A stretch of 64,000 bases of DNA from RBC038 sp041390625 (GCA_041390625.1 JAWKPM010000008.1:1-64000); one strand, 5' to 3'; numbered from the stretch's first letter, positions 17,229-25,429 are shown. The notes: generated by a model from the letters alone, not told the origin. Made by a program: numbers and translations.

Positions 17229-17234
17229 TAGGAT
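17229..17234 (+). promoter_or_regulatory. Candidate -10 box (TAGGAT) for cysteine desulfurase
   Basis: TAGGAT lies 36 bases before ATG 17270 and 29 bases downstream of the candidate operator. The same hexamer stands before nuoB at 18552. No clear -35 box was found. Confidence 0.45.
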
Positions 17235-17269
17235 CGGACCTCGACAGACGCGCACCGACGGGACGCCCG

Positions 17270-18505
17270 ATGGCCGACCGCAGCCTCTCTACTCGCATCT
17301 ACCTGGACCATGCGGCCACGACGCCGCCCGACCCCGCCGTCATCGACGCGATGCTGCCCTACCTCCGCGAGGCCTGGCACAACCCCTCCTCGATCTACGT
17401 CGAGGCGCAGGCGGCACGCCGCGCGATCGACGAGGCGCGCGCCTCGGTGGCGGCGCTCATCGGGGCGAGCGCCGAGGAGATCATCTTCACCTCGGGTGGT
17501 TCGGAGTCGGACACGCTGGCGCTGCGAGGCGTGGTCGCGGCCTCGGCGCGGCGCGGGCGGCACATCGTCACGACCACCGTCGAGCACCACGCTGTCCTCG
17601 ACACGGCCGAGCAGCTCGAGCGCGAAGGCATCGAGGTCACGCGCGTCGACGTCGACGCCGAGGGCTGCGTCTCGCCCGAGGCGGTCGCGGCAGCGGTGCG
17701 CGACGACACGGTGCTCGTCTCCGTCATGCACGCCAACAACGAGGTGGGGGCGATCAACGACATCGCCTCGATCGCACGCGCCGTGCACGAGCGCAACGCC
17801 CACACGATGGTGCACACAGACGCCGTCCAGAGCGCGGCGCACCTCGGACCGAGCGGGGTGAACGTCGACCGCCTCGGTGTCGATCTGCTGACGCTCACGG
17901 CGCACAAGTTCTACGGACCTCGAGGCGCGGGCGTCCTCTACGTCCGCAGCGGCACGCCGCTGCAGCCGCAGATCATCGGCGGCGGTCAGGAGAACGATCG
18001 CCGCGCCGGCACCGAGAACACGCCGGCCATCGTGGGCCTGGCCGAGGCGATGCGACTGGCCGCCCAGCGCCACGAGTCCGACCTCGCGCACGAGCGCGCG
18101 CTTCAGCAGCGGCTGCTGAGCGAGCTGCCGCAGCGCATCCCGATGGTCGGCGTGACCGGACCGCGCGACCTCGATCGGCGGCTGCCGGGCTCGGCTTCGT
18201 TCGTCATCGGCTTCGTGGAGGGCGAGTCGATCCTACTCGCGCTCGACCTCGCTGGGGTCGCCGCATCCTCGGGATCGGCGTGCACGACCGGGTCCGTCGA
18301 GCCGAGCCACGTGCTCGTGGCCATGGGGGTACCGCCGGAGCTCGCGCGCGGCTCGCTGCGGTTGAGCCTCGGGCGGCTGAACGACGACGCGGACGTCGAT
18401 CGCGTGCTCGAGGTGCTGCCGCCGATCGTGGAGCGGATGCGCGCGCTCTCGCCGATCCCAGCGACGGAGCCGCCCGAAGCGTGGCGGCCCTGGCTCGCCT
18501 CGTAG
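17270..18505 (+). CDS. Cysteine desulfurase (IscS/NifS/CsdA class I type)
   Basis: The 411-residue PLP enzyme removes sulfur from cysteine for Fe-S cluster assembly. Family motifs are YLDHAATTPPDPAVIDAMLP, the pocket histidine in TTVEHHAVLDTAEQLE, the lysine in LTAHKFYGPRGAGVLYVRSG (PLP Schiff base) and the persulfide cysteine in SSGSACTTGSVEPSH. It faces the sufR-like repressor with a palindrome between them, so it is probably derepressed when clusters run short. A free-standing nuoB follows 88 bases later with its own promoter-like element. Which scaffold it serves (IscU or SufB) is not visible here. Confidence 0.94.
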   Translation: MADRSLSTRIYLDHAATTPPDPAVIDAMLPYLREAWHNPSSIYVEAQAARRAIDEARASVAALIGASAEEIIFTSGGSESDTLALRGVVAASARRGRHIVTTTVEHHAVLDTAEQLEREGIEVTRVDVDAEGCVSPEAVAAAVRDDTVLVSVMHANNEVGAINDIASIARAVHERNAHTMVHTDAVQSAAHLGPSGVNVDRLGVDLLTLTAHKFYGPRGAGVLYVRSGTPLQPQIIGGGQENDRRAGTENTPAIVGLAEAMRLAAQRHESDLAHERALQQRLLSELPQRIPMVGVTGPRDLDRRLPGSASFVIGFVEGESILLALDLAGVAASSGSACTTGSVEPSHVLVAMGVPPELARGSLRLSLGRLNDDADVDRVLEVLPPIVERMRALSPIPATEPPEAWRPWLAS

Positions 18506-18551
18506 CGGCGCGCTACGTCGAGTGCGGTTGAGCGGGGTTCGCGCGCTCCGA

Positions 18552-18557
18552 TAGGAT
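18552..18557 (+). promoter_or_regulatory. Candidate -10 box (TAGGAT) for nuoB
   Basis: TAGGAT lies 42 bases before ATG 18594. It suggests that nuoB has its own promoter and is not simply read through from the cysteine desulfurase gene. Confidence 0.4.
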
Positions 18558-18593
18558 GGCGACGCACCAAGCGACTTCACGGCCGGCGCCTCG

Positions 18594-19316
18594 ATGTGCG
18601 GGCCGAAGGGTGGGGACGACGTGACGACCGACGGACACGGTGCAGGTCAACTGGTACCGATGAGCACGCACGGCCTCGATGTCGCGCCGCTCGACCTCGA
18701 TGAAGAGGTGCGCAAGAATGTCCTGCTGACCTCGGTCGACGGGATTCTGAACTGGGCGCGGTCCTCGTCGCTGTGGCCGGCGATGTTCGGCCTCGCGTGC
18801 TGCGCCATCGAGATGATCGCCACCGCGACGTCGCGGTACGACATCGCGCGCTTCGGCTCGGAGGTGTTCCGCGCGTCGCCTCGGCAGGCCGACCTCATGA
18901 TCGTCGCCGGCACGGTGACCTGGAAGATGGCGCCGGCCGTGCGACGCGTCTACCTGCAGATGGCCGAGCCCAAGTGGGTCATCTCCATGGGTGGTTGCGC
19001 GATCATGGGCGGGCCGTTCGCCTACGGCTACTCGGTGCTGCCGGGCGTGAACCTCATCACCCCCGTCGATGTCTACGTGCCGGGCTGCCCGCCGCGACCG
19101 GAGTCGCTGCTCCAGGGCCTGATGATGCTGCAGGACAAGATCCGCACGTACGGCATCGATGGGGATCGCGGTCGGCCCGAGCCTGACGGCGACTTCTCGC
19201 GCTACCTGCCGGCGGACGACCCGGTGCGCCGCGAGCTCGAGTCGCTGTTCCCGCCGTTCACCGGCCTCGATGACCCGAACCGCCTGGTCGGCGGCCACGC
19301 CCTAGCCCAGCGCTAG
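18594..19316 (+). CDS. nuoB: NADH-quinone oxidoreductase subunit B, stand-alone
   Basis: A 240-residue NuoB with the N2 cluster ligands in place: FGLACCAIEM, MGGCAIMGG and YVPGCPPRPESLLQGL. NuoB carries the last Fe-S cluster of complex I and hands electrons to quinone. No other complex I subunit lies in the window; a tandem hairpin pair follows immediately, then an unrelated gene. Being next to the cysteine desulfurase may be only chance. The start is uncertain: ATG 18594, GTG 18621 and ATG 18660 are all possible because the first 30 residues are not conserved. Confidence 0.9.
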   Translation: MCGPKGGDDVTTDGHGAGQLVPMSTHGLDVAPLDLDEEVRKNVLLTSVDGILNWARSSSLWPAMFGLACCAIEMIATATSRYDIARFGSEVFRASPRQADLMIVAGTVTWKMAPAVRRVYLQMAEPKWVISMGGCAIMGGPFAYGYSVLPGVNLITPVDVYVPGCPPRPESLLQGLMMLQDKIRTYGIDGDRGRPEPDGDFSRYLPADDPVRRELESLFPPFTGLDDPNRLVGGHALAQR

Positions 19317-19364
19317 GCGCGAGCCCGAACCGCCTCGGGCGAAGCTTCGTACCCCGGAACACAA

Positions 19365-19399
19365 CAACGGCGGCCGCGCACTCGCGCAGGCCGCCGTTG
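19365..19399 (+). terminator. Hairpin after nuoB
   Basis: Arms CAACGGCGGCC and GGCCGCCGTTG (11 bp, perfect) enclose a 13-base loop, 48 bases after the nuoB stop. GGGTAGG follows and there is no T-run. Confidence 0.5.
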
Positions 19400-19410
19400 G
19401 GTAGGTGTGT

Positions 19411-19452
19411 GCATGCGGTCGGCGCGCCCGCCGCGTCGAGCCAACCGCATGC
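19411..19452 (+). other. Second stem-loop after nuoB
   Basis: Arms GCATGCGGT and ACCGCATGC pair perfectly; with one mismatch the stem extends a further 3 bp inward around a 16-base loop. It lies 11 bases beyond the nuoB terminator hairpin and about 165 bases ahead of the HDOD gene. Tandem terminator or small structured leader; I cannot tell. Confidence 0.4.
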
Positions 19453-19616
19453 AACCGGAAGTATCGACGCTCGAACAGGCCGTCTGAAGGGATCACCGGG
19501 TTCGAAGCGGCGATTCGAAGCTCTGAATCAGGGTTCTCCCGACGCTGAACACGGCAGTGTTGCCGACAATGCGAAGGCCGACTCGACCGCGCGAGCGGCG
19601 ACCCGAGGGGCCCGCC

Positions 19617-20477
19617 TTGACCTCGACCGACCACATCGCCCGCCATCCGACCCTCGAGGAGCTCGTCGAGGACGTCGCGAACCTCCACCCGCTGGCGGCG
19701 GTGTCCGTGCGCGTACTGGCGATCACGGAGCAGGACCACTTCTCGGCGCACGAGCTCGCGACCGTCATCGCCTCGGACCCGGCGCTCACCGCGAAGATGC
19801 TCCGGCTGGCGAACTCCGCGTACTACGGCTACGCGAGGCGCATCAACACCGCCCGGGACGCCGTCGTGCTGCTCGGCTTCCGGGCCGTGCGCTCGGCGAC
19901 CCTCGTCTCGACCGTCATCGATGCGGTGAAGGGCGAGGGCGTCATCGATCGCGAGGCGTTCTGGCGGTACTCCGTGGCCGTCGGCATGCTGGCCGAGGTC
20001 CTAGCGCGCGCGCAGGGTCACCACCAGCACCACGCGTTCACTGCCGGCGTGCTCCACAACCTCGGCCGGTTGGCGCTCGACCAGCAGGCGCCCGAGGCGC
20101 TGCGCGAGACCATCGAGCTGTCGGAGCGCCTCGGGATCCCGCTGCGCGACGCGCAGTCGGTGCTCCTCGGGTTCACCGAGGTCGACCTCGGCGGCGCGCT
20201 CGCCGAGCGCTGGAATTTTCCCGAGCCGCTCGTCGAGGCTATTCGCCACTGGGCCGATGAGACGCCTCCCGCGAGCAGCCTCGCCGCCACCGTCGCCAGC
20301 GCGTGCGCCTTCGCGCGAGCGCAGGGCCTGCCGGACGGTGTGGCCGCGGCTACGCGCTCGGAGCCGTCCGAGGAGTGGCTGACGCCCGCACTCACGAACT
20401 CGCTCGATCAACTCGGGGGCGTCGACGGGATCTTCTCCCGCGCCGAGGCCTTCGTGGAGTCGACGCTGCTCCGCTAG
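19617..20477 (+). CDS. HDOD-domain protein
   Basis: About 286 residues covering a complete HDOD domain, a catalytically inactive relative of HD phosphohydrolases. Motifs include ELATVIASDPALTAKMLRLA, NSAYYGYARRINTARDAVVL, LGFRAVRSATLVS and AFTAGVLHNLGRLALDQQ. The usual HD pair is replaced by HN, as in this family. HDOD proteins act in signalling, often with chemotaxis or c-di-GMP networks. I set the start at TTG 19617 because GAGGGG lies 9 bases upstream; GTG 19557 is an alternative. It is not in an operon with its neighbours. Confidence 0.85.
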   Translation: MTSTDHIARHPTLEELVEDVANLHPLAAVSVRVLAITEQDHFSAHELATVIASDPALTAKMLRLANSAYYGYARRINTARDAVVLLGFRAVRSATLVSTVIDAVKGEGVIDREAFWRYSVAVGMLAEVLARAQGHHQHHAFTAGVLHNLGRLALDQQAPEALRETIELSERLGIPLRDAQSVLLGFTEVDLGGALAERWNFPEPLVEAIRHWADETPPASSLAATVASACAFARAQGLPDGVAAATRSEPSEEWLTPALTNSLDQLGGVDGIFSRAEAFVESTLLR

Positions 20478-20515
20478 CCGCCTCGGCCGTTCCGCCCGCC
20501 TCGGGCCTTCTCCGG

Positions 20516-20521
20516 TATCCT
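20516..20521 (+). promoter_or_regulatory. Candidate -10 box (TATCCT)
   Basis: TATCCT stands 46 bases before the small zinc-ribbon-like gene at 20567, on the same strand, matching the TANNNT elements ahead of other genes here. Confidence 0.4.
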
Positions 20522-20566
20522 TGCTGCAGAGCACGGCCGATGGCCGGATCGCGAGCAAGGTGCGAG

Positions 20567-20725
20567 ATGACGAACGAGGTCACAGAGCGGCGCTGCAAGT
20601 GCGGCCATCTGGAAGCCGATCACACCGACGGCGGCGCGAAGTGCCGTCGCTGTCCATCCTCCGGCGTGTGGGTCGATTCGCTCGCCGACTGGGCCTATCC
20701 CTGCGAGCAGTTCGAGGCACGCTGA
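20567..20725 (+). CDS. Small Cys/His mini-protein (zinc-binding-like), 52 aa
   Basis: A 52-residue protein with RCKCGHLEADHT, CRRC and a final CEQFEAR. The Cys-x-Cys-x-His, Cys-x-x-Cys and single C-terminal Cys suggest a small zinc ribbon. ATG 20567 follows a promoter-like TATCCT by 46 bases. A second small protein at 44938-45147 on the other strand has a comparable layout (CTCTHGLYAHQ, CSCRRFEA). No function can be assigned; DNA, RNA or protein contact is possible. Confidence 0.72.
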   Translation: MTNEVTERRCKCGHLEADHTDGGAKCRRCPSSGVWVDSLADWAYPCEQFEAR

Positions 20726-20803
20726 CACACCCTCGGCGCGTCGCCGCGCTGGCGGCCGCGCGCCGGATTTCCCGACACCGTCGGCCCGTAGCGTAGGCGG
20801 AAG

Positions 20804-22186
20804 ATGGCACTGACGAGTCACGAGCTGGCCGTGCGGCGAGCGCGCATCGCGCGATTCGTGCGACCGGTGCAGGAGTTCATTCACACCGAGGCATCGGGCG
20901 GCATCGCGCTGCTCGCGGCCGCTGTGGTCGCGTTGGTATGGGCGAACTCGCCCTGGGGCGACAGCTACGAGCACCTGCTCGAGCACCACATCGCCCTCGA
21001 CCTCGGCTTCTGGGCCCTCGATGAGACGTTGCACCACTGGATCAACGACGGCGCGATGACGCTGTTCTTCTTCCTCGTCGGCCTCGAGATCAAGCGCGAG
21101 GTCGCCGTCGGCGAGCTGGCGAGCCTGCGTCGCGTCGTGGTGCCCGTTGCCGGCGCGGTCGGCGGGATGGTCATCCCGGTGGCGCTGTTCTTCCTCGTGG
21201 CGGGCGGCGACGCCGCTGCGCGCGACGGGTGGGGCATCGCGATGGCGACCGACATCGCATTCGCCCTCGGCGTGCTCGCCCTCCTCGGACGGCGCATCGC
21301 GCCCGGGCTGACCGTGCTGCTGCTGGCGATGGCGATCGTGGACGACATCGGCGCGATTCTCGCGATCGCGATCTTCTACTCAGAGTCGGTCGCGCTGGAC
21401 GCGCTCGGCGTGTCGGCGGCGACCCTGCTCGGGGCGCTGGTCCTGCAGCGCGTCGGGATCTGGTGGATCCCGGCCTACGTCGCCCTCGGCCTCGTCGGCT
21501 GGGCGGCGGCGGTGAGCGCGGGCGTGCATCCGACGATCGTGGGGGTCGCGTTCGGCGTGCTGACGCCGTGGCGGTCCTGGTACAGCCTCGAGGGACTGAA
21601 CGACCTCGCCTCGAACGCACTCAGGCGCATCGAGCGCAGCCGCACGCTCATCGACGACGAGCGGCGACACGAGGAGCAGGTCGATGCGCTGATGGAGCTG
21701 GGGGCGCTCTCACGCGACACCGTCGCCCCCCTCGACCGCCTCGAGCACGAGCTGCACCCGTTCGTGGCGTTCGGCGTCGTGCCGCTGTTCGCCTTCGCCA
21801 ACGCCGGCGTCGAGGTCTCAGGCGGCACCGTCGGTGACGCGCTGAGCTCGGCGCTGTTCTGGGGCATCGTACTCGGGCTCGCAGTCGGCAAGCCGGTGGG
21901 GATCATCCTCGGCGTGTGGCTCGCCGTTCGGGCCGGCGCCGCGCTGCCGGCGGGCGTGTCGTGGCGCGCGCTGCTCGGCGCCGGCATGCTCGCCGGCATC
22001 GGCTTCACGGTGTCGCTGCTGATCACGGACCTCGCCTACACCGAGGTCGATCTGCAGACCGAGGCGAAGCTCGCGATCATCGCGGCCTCGTTGCTGGCGG
22101 GCGGTGTGGGTTACGCCTGGCTGCGCGCGCTACCGAATCGCGCGAGCACGCCCGCCGCCGTGGCACATCCGCCGGCGGCAGGCTAG
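20804..22186 (+). CDS. nhaA: Na+/H+ antiporter NhaA
   Basis: The 460-residue protein is a full-length NhaA, slightly longer than the E. coli form. It shows LFFFLVGLEIKREVAVGEL, ATDIAFALGVLALLGRR and the ion-site aspartates in MAIVDDIGAILAIAIFY. It exchanges Na+ out for H+ in across the cytoplasmic membrane and supports pH and sodium homeostasis. A non-membrane insert rich in Glu/Arg (residues about 265-300) breaks the helical series before the last helices. It is transcribed alone; the convergent OsmC gene ends 17 bases away. Confidence 0.93.
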   Translation: MALTSHELAVRRARIARFVRPVQEFIHTEASGGIALLAAAVVALVWANSPWGDSYEHLLEHHIALDLGFWALDETLHHWINDGAMTLFFFLVGLEIKREVAVGELASLRRVVVPVAGAVGGMVIPVALFFLVAGGDAAARDGWGIAMATDIAFALGVLALLGRRIAPGLTVLLLAMAIVDDIGAILAIAIFYSESVALDALGVSAATLLGALVLQRVGIWWIPAYVALGLVGWAAAVSAGVHPTIVGVAFGVLTPWRSWYSLEGLNDLASNALRRIERSRTLIDDERRHEEQVDALMELGALSRDTVAPLDRLEHELHPFVAFGVVPLFAFANAGVEVSGGTVGDALSSALFWGIVLGLAVGKPVGIILGVWLAVRAGAALPAGVSWRALLGAGMLAGIGFTVSLLITDLAYTEVDLQTEAKLAIIAASLLAGGVGYAWLRALPNRASTPAAVAHPPAAG

Positions 22187-22202
22187 CCGCGCCCTCGACG
22201 AC

Positions 22203-22649
22203 CTAGACGGCGACGAGCTCGGCCTCGGGGTCGGCGATCGGGTGCACGCCGGCGTGCAGGTGCAGCCGCGAGACGATCTCGACGTTGCTCAGGGTGTTGC
22301 AGATCGGGCAGGTGCAGGCGAGGGCCTCGAGGTCCGCGCGGTGGTCGAGGACGGCGGGATCCTCGACGTCGAGATGGACATCGACCTCGATCTTCACGAC
22401 CCGGGTGGGATTACGGGCCATCTCGGCGTCGAGCGTCGCCTCGGCGCGGGTGATCGCGACGTCCTGCAGGAGGTCCTGGTTGAGCAACGCACCGAGGGTG
22501 CAGTTGCCGAGGGCGATGAGCAGGAGCTCCGTCGAGGAGTACCCGATCGGGCCGTCATCGAGCATCTCGCGGGCGTTGACGAAGGAGCGCCCGCGCGCGT
22601 TGAAGACGATGCGCTTGCGGTCCTGGTAGTCGGCGTGCACTGTAGCCAT
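22203..22649 (-). CDS. OsmC/Ohr-family protein
   Basis: A 148-residue OsmC-fold protein. The family helix with the first reactive cysteine is GYSSTELLLIALGNCTLGAL, and the second is in ACTCPICNTLSNVEIVSRL. OsmC/Ohr proteins are thiol peroxidases that reduce organic hydroperoxides. Here the second site is a crowded CTCPIC cluster instead of one cysteine, which might bind a metal or add a resolving thiol. It is divergent from a thiol-dioxygenase-like cupin gene across a 105-base AT-rich region. Confidence 0.87.
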   Translation of the reverse strand: MATVHADYQDRKRIVFNARGRSFVNAREMLDDGPIGYSSTELLLIALGNCTLGALLNQDLLQDVAITRAEATLDAEMARNPTRVVKIEVDVHLDVEDPAVLDHRADLEALACTCPICNTLSNVEIVSRLHLHAGVHPIADPEAELVAV

Positions 22650-22681
22650 CGGGCTCTCCCGTCGCTTCGGATGCGATTGGC

Positions 22682-22694
22682 GAGTACTTTACTC
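22682..22694. promoter_or_regulatory. AT-rich inverted repeat between OsmC and cupin genes
   Basis: GAGTA-N3-TACTC lies in the only AT-rich stretch of the divergent region, followed by AAGTTAGTCCAGTTTG. It would suit a shared redox operator or the promoters of both genes. The heptamer CTTTACT within it also appears upstream of the heliorhodopsin start at 11250-11256. Confidence 0.4.
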
Positions 22695-22754
22695 AAGTTA
22701 GTCCAGTTTGACCACCAGTCGGTGGCGTCCGACGCGTGGCGAAAGGAAGCTGCG

Positions 22755-23372
22755 GTGGCACCCGAGCAGTATTACGCCGAGCCGATTCAGGCCGCGCTGC
22801 GGCACTTCGTGGAGGACTTCCGGAACATCTCGGCGCGCGAGGCCGCCGGACGGCCCCGCCTCGATGCCCTGCGGGGACCGACCGAGGAGCTCCTCGCCGA
22901 TGCCTCCTGGATCGAAGCGCGCCACCTGGAGCCGGTGCCCGGCGCAACGGCGACGTACGCGATCTACCGATCGCAGGAGCCCGACCTCTGCATCTTCACG
23001 ATGGTGGTGCCGCCCGGGGAGTCGACGAAGGTGCACAACCACCGCACGGATGGCTGGGTCGGCCTCGTTCAGGGTGGGCAGATCGAGCGGCACTTCCGGC
23101 GCTTCGACGACGGCTCGCGACCCGGCTTCGCGGACGTCCGTCAGACCGAGGAGCACGCGATCGCGTTGCACGAGATCACGCCGATCCAGCACCCGGACGC
23201 CGACATCCACCAGATCCTGACCACGTCGCGTGACGCCTCGGTGTCGCTGCACGTCCTGTTCAACGACCTCGGGACGGTCGAGCGGCAGACGTTCGAGCCC
23301 GATCAGCACGCCGTCACGAACTTCGTCTCCGGCTACACGAACGTGGACGGCGCGTCGGTCATCGGGCGCTAG
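22755..23372 (+). CDS. Cupin thiol-dioxygenase-like protein
   Basis: A 205-residue cupin with the metal-binding pattern KVHNHRTDGWVGLVQGGQIE, where two histidines separated by one residue and a later histidine (HPDADIHQIL) would hold iron. It resembles cysteine or 3-mercaptopropionate dioxygenases, which oxidise thiols to sulfinates. GTG 22755 is preceded by AAAGGAAG at ideal spacing and sets the start. It is divergent from an OsmC gene, which suggests a thiol or peroxide context. The substrate is an inference. Confidence 0.75.
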   Translation: MAPEQYYAEPIQAALRHFVEDFRNISAREAAGRPRLDALRGPTEELLADASWIEARHLEPVPGATATYAIYRSQEPDLCIFTMVVPPGESTKVHNHRTDGWVGLVQGGQIERHFRRFDDGSRPGFADVRQTEEHAIALHEITPIQHPDADIHQILTTSRDASVSLHVLFNDLGTVERQTFEPDQHAVTNFVSGYTNVDGASVIGR

Positions 23373-23384
23373 CGAGGACGCGGA

Positions 23385-23474
23385 GTGGCCGCCATCGGAA
23401 TCGGCCTCGCGATTGTGATCGCCGTGGTCGTCGTTGCCGTGCTCGTGATGCGTTCCTCGGAGGGCGACTCGTAG
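23385..23474 (+). CDS. 29-residue single-helix membrane peptide
   Basis: A GTG start at 23385, eleven bases after the cupin stop and preceded by GAGGA, opens a 29-codon frame. Nearly all of it is one hydrophobic helix, IGLAIVIAVVVVAVLVM, with the charged tail RSSEGDS. Such small membrane proteins often act as modulators. With only this evidence, a chance open frame cannot be excluded. Confidence 0.5.
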   Translation: MAAIGIGLAIVIAVVVVAVLVMRSSEGDS

Positions 23475-23600
23475 GGTCCCCGAGGTGCGCCGCACATGCG
23501 CTGTCAGGCACCTGTCAGCCTCAGGGCCTCAGGGGGTACCCGAATACGGAACTCACCCGATGATGAAGGAGAACACAGCGAGACGAGGGACGAAGTCGGC

Positions 23601-23852
23601 GTGAACTATTTCTGTGACGCCTGCAAACGCGCGAACGCGCAGGAGATCACCCAGCTCCAGTTGGAGACCGGTGAGCTCGTGGCGTCGCGCAACGGCCAGA
23701 ACCTTCGTCCCCGTCATCGCGAGCTGTTCGTGCTGTGCTCCCAGTGCAGCGCCTACGCGGTGAACTTCTTCCGCAGCTTCATCGCCTGCGGCGGCACGGC
23801 CGGCCTCGAGGCCGCGCAGGCCGCGAACCGCCCGGTGCGCCAGGCCAGCTAG
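23601..23852 (+). CDS. Small zinc-ribbon-like protein, 83 aa
   Basis: The likely start is GTG 23601; upstream residues do not look like protein. It begins NYFCDACKRANAQEI and later has LFVLCSQCSAYAVNFF, two CxxC pairs about 40 residues apart that would form a zinc ribbon. The rest is charged and carries no catalytic motif. It stands alone between the cupin gene and the sugar transporter cassette. I do not recognise a named family. Confidence 0.65.
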   Translation: MNYFCDACKRANAQEITQLQLETGELVASRNGQNLRPRHRELFVLCSQCSAYAVNFFRSFIACGGTAGLEAAQAANRPVRQAS

Positions 23853-23949
23853 CCCCACCCGCCTCGAGCTTCGGCACCAGGCAGCGGGCGTCCGTCGACG
23901 GGGACGGCCCGCGTCTTCGTGTGTCCTTTCCCATTCGATTTGCGCCGGC

Positions 23950-23984
23950 TTGTTAACGTGGGTTGATGGCATTTTTCTATGCCA
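23950..23984 (+). promoter_or_regulatory. Promoter-like and palindromic region of the sugar ABC operon
   Basis: TTGTTA at 23950 could be a -35, with TTTTCT (17-base spacing) or TTCTAT (19) as the -10. Overlapping it, TGGCAT at 23967-23972 and ATGCCA at 23979-23984 form a 6-bp inverted repeat with a 6-base AT-rich loop. GTTAAC is a further palindrome. A repressor site covering the promoter would make sense for a sugar-inducible operon. Confidence 0.4.
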
Positions 23985-24028
23985 AGCGTGTTGGGGAGCA
24001 CGCTCACGAATCGGGAGGGGACTTTCGT

Positions 24029-25429
24029 ATGACGATTCAGACCACCGGATCACGCCGATACCTCGGGCGTCGCGGCTTCCTGCGAGCGGCGGGACTGGGA
24101 GCAGTCGGCCTCGCGGGCGCCGCGCTCATCGGCTGCTCCAGCAGCGACGATGAAGAGACCGCCACGGCGACCGCCACGGAGGGTGGCGAAGGCTCGATGA
24201 CCGCCACGGCCACGGAGGCGCCCGGCACCCCCGCTGCCGCGCTCGGCACGGCCGACGTCCTCGGCGTCTGGGGCGACGAGGAGCTCGCCAACTTCGAGGC
24301 GATGGTGACGCCGTGGGAAGACGAGACCGGCGGCACCATGGAGTTCACCGGTACGCGCGACCTCACCGCGATCCTGACCTCGCGCGTGGAGGGCGACAAC
24401 CCGCCGAACATCGCGATCCCCGCGGAAGTGGGCCTGTTCCGGCAGTTCGCGACCGAGGGGCGTCTGGTCTCGCTGGCGGACCTCGGGATGGCCGACATGG
24501 TGCAGAGCACGTACCCGCAGGGCTTCGTGGACCTCGGCACGGTCGACGGCACGCCGTACGCCTTCTTCATGAAGGCCGATACGAAGGGGACCATCTGGTA
24601 CAACCCGAAGGTCTTCGCCGACAACGGCTGGGAGCCGCTTACGGCGGATTCCACGTGGGACGACCTGATGCAGCTCTCCACGACGATCCGGGACTCCGGC
24701 GTGATGGCGCCGTGGTCGGTCGGCATCGAGAGCGGCGGCGCCAGCGGCTGGCCGGGCAGTGACTGGATCCAGCAGATCCTGCTGAACGTGCACGGCCCCG
24801 ACACCTACGACGGCATCATCGATGGGTCGCTCACGGCCACCGACGATGCGATGAAGGACTCGTGGCAGAAGTTCGGCGAGATCGTCCTCACCGACGGCTT
24901 CACCGTGCAGGGCGGCGCGACCGGTGTGAACGCGACGGGCTTCGAGCCAGCGACGTTCCCGCCATTCGAGGCGGAGCCGACCGCGGCGATGACCTACCTC
25001 GGCGGGTTCGCGGCCGGCTTCATCGAGACGCAGTTCCCGGACCTCGTGGCCGGCGAGGACTACGACTTCATGCCGTTCCCGGGCGGCGGGGTCACCGGTG
25101 GCGCGAACATCGTCTACGCCTTCGACTCCGAGGACACGACGAAGTCGCTCATGGAGTACCTCGCGAGCGGCTCGGCGCAGCAGATCTGGGTCGACGCGGG
25201 CGGGTTCACCTCGGTGAGCTCGGACGTGAGCCTCGACTCGTACCCGAACCCGGTCGCGAAGAAGCTCGCGGAGCAACTGGCGAACGCACAGGTCTTCCGC
25301 TTCGACCTCGACGACGCGGTCGGCGGCGACTGGCAGTCGGCGTACTTCACGGGCATCACGGAGTACCTGGCGAACCCGGACCAGCTGGACTCGATCCTCG
25401 AGGGCATCGCGCAGCTGCGAGCAACGTAG
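24029..25429 (+). CDS. Sugar ABC transporter substrate-binding lipoprotein (Tat signal)
   Basis: A 466-residue extracellular solute-binding protein. The N terminus has a Tat-type signal (RRGFLRAAGLGAVGLAGAAL) ending in a lipobox cysteine (ALIGC), then an Ala/Thr/Glu linker. The folded part resembles family 1 sugar-binding proteins. ATG 24029 has GGGAGGGG 8 bases upstream and fixes the start. A strong hairpin follows at 25453-25480, then two permease genes and an ATPase, giving the usual order of an oligosaccharide uptake system. The permeases look most like AglF/AglG, so an alpha-glucoside such as trehalose or maltose is the best guess. Confidence 0.88.
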   Translation: MTIQTTGSRRYLGRRGFLRAAGLGAVGLAGAALIGCSSSDDEETATATATEGGEGSMTATATEAPGTPAAALGTADVLGVWGDEELANFEAMVTPWEDETGGTMEFTGTRDLTAILTSRVEGDNPPNIAIPAEVGLFRQFATEGRLVSLADLGMADMVQSTYPQGFVDLGTVDGTPYAFFMKADTKGTIWYNPKVFADNGWEPLTADSTWDDLMQLSTTIRDSGVMAPWSVGIESGGASGWPGSDWIQQILLNVHGPDTYDGIIDGSLTATDDAMKDSWQKFGEIVLTDGFTVQGGATGVNATGFEPATFPPFEAEPTAAMTYLGGFAAGFIETQFPDLVAGEDYDFMPFPGGGVTGGANIVYAFDSEDTTKSLMEYLASGSAQQIWVDAGGFTSVSSDVSLDSYPNPVAKKLAEQLANAQVFRFDLDDAVGGDWQSAYFTGITEYLANPDQLDSILEGIAQLRAT

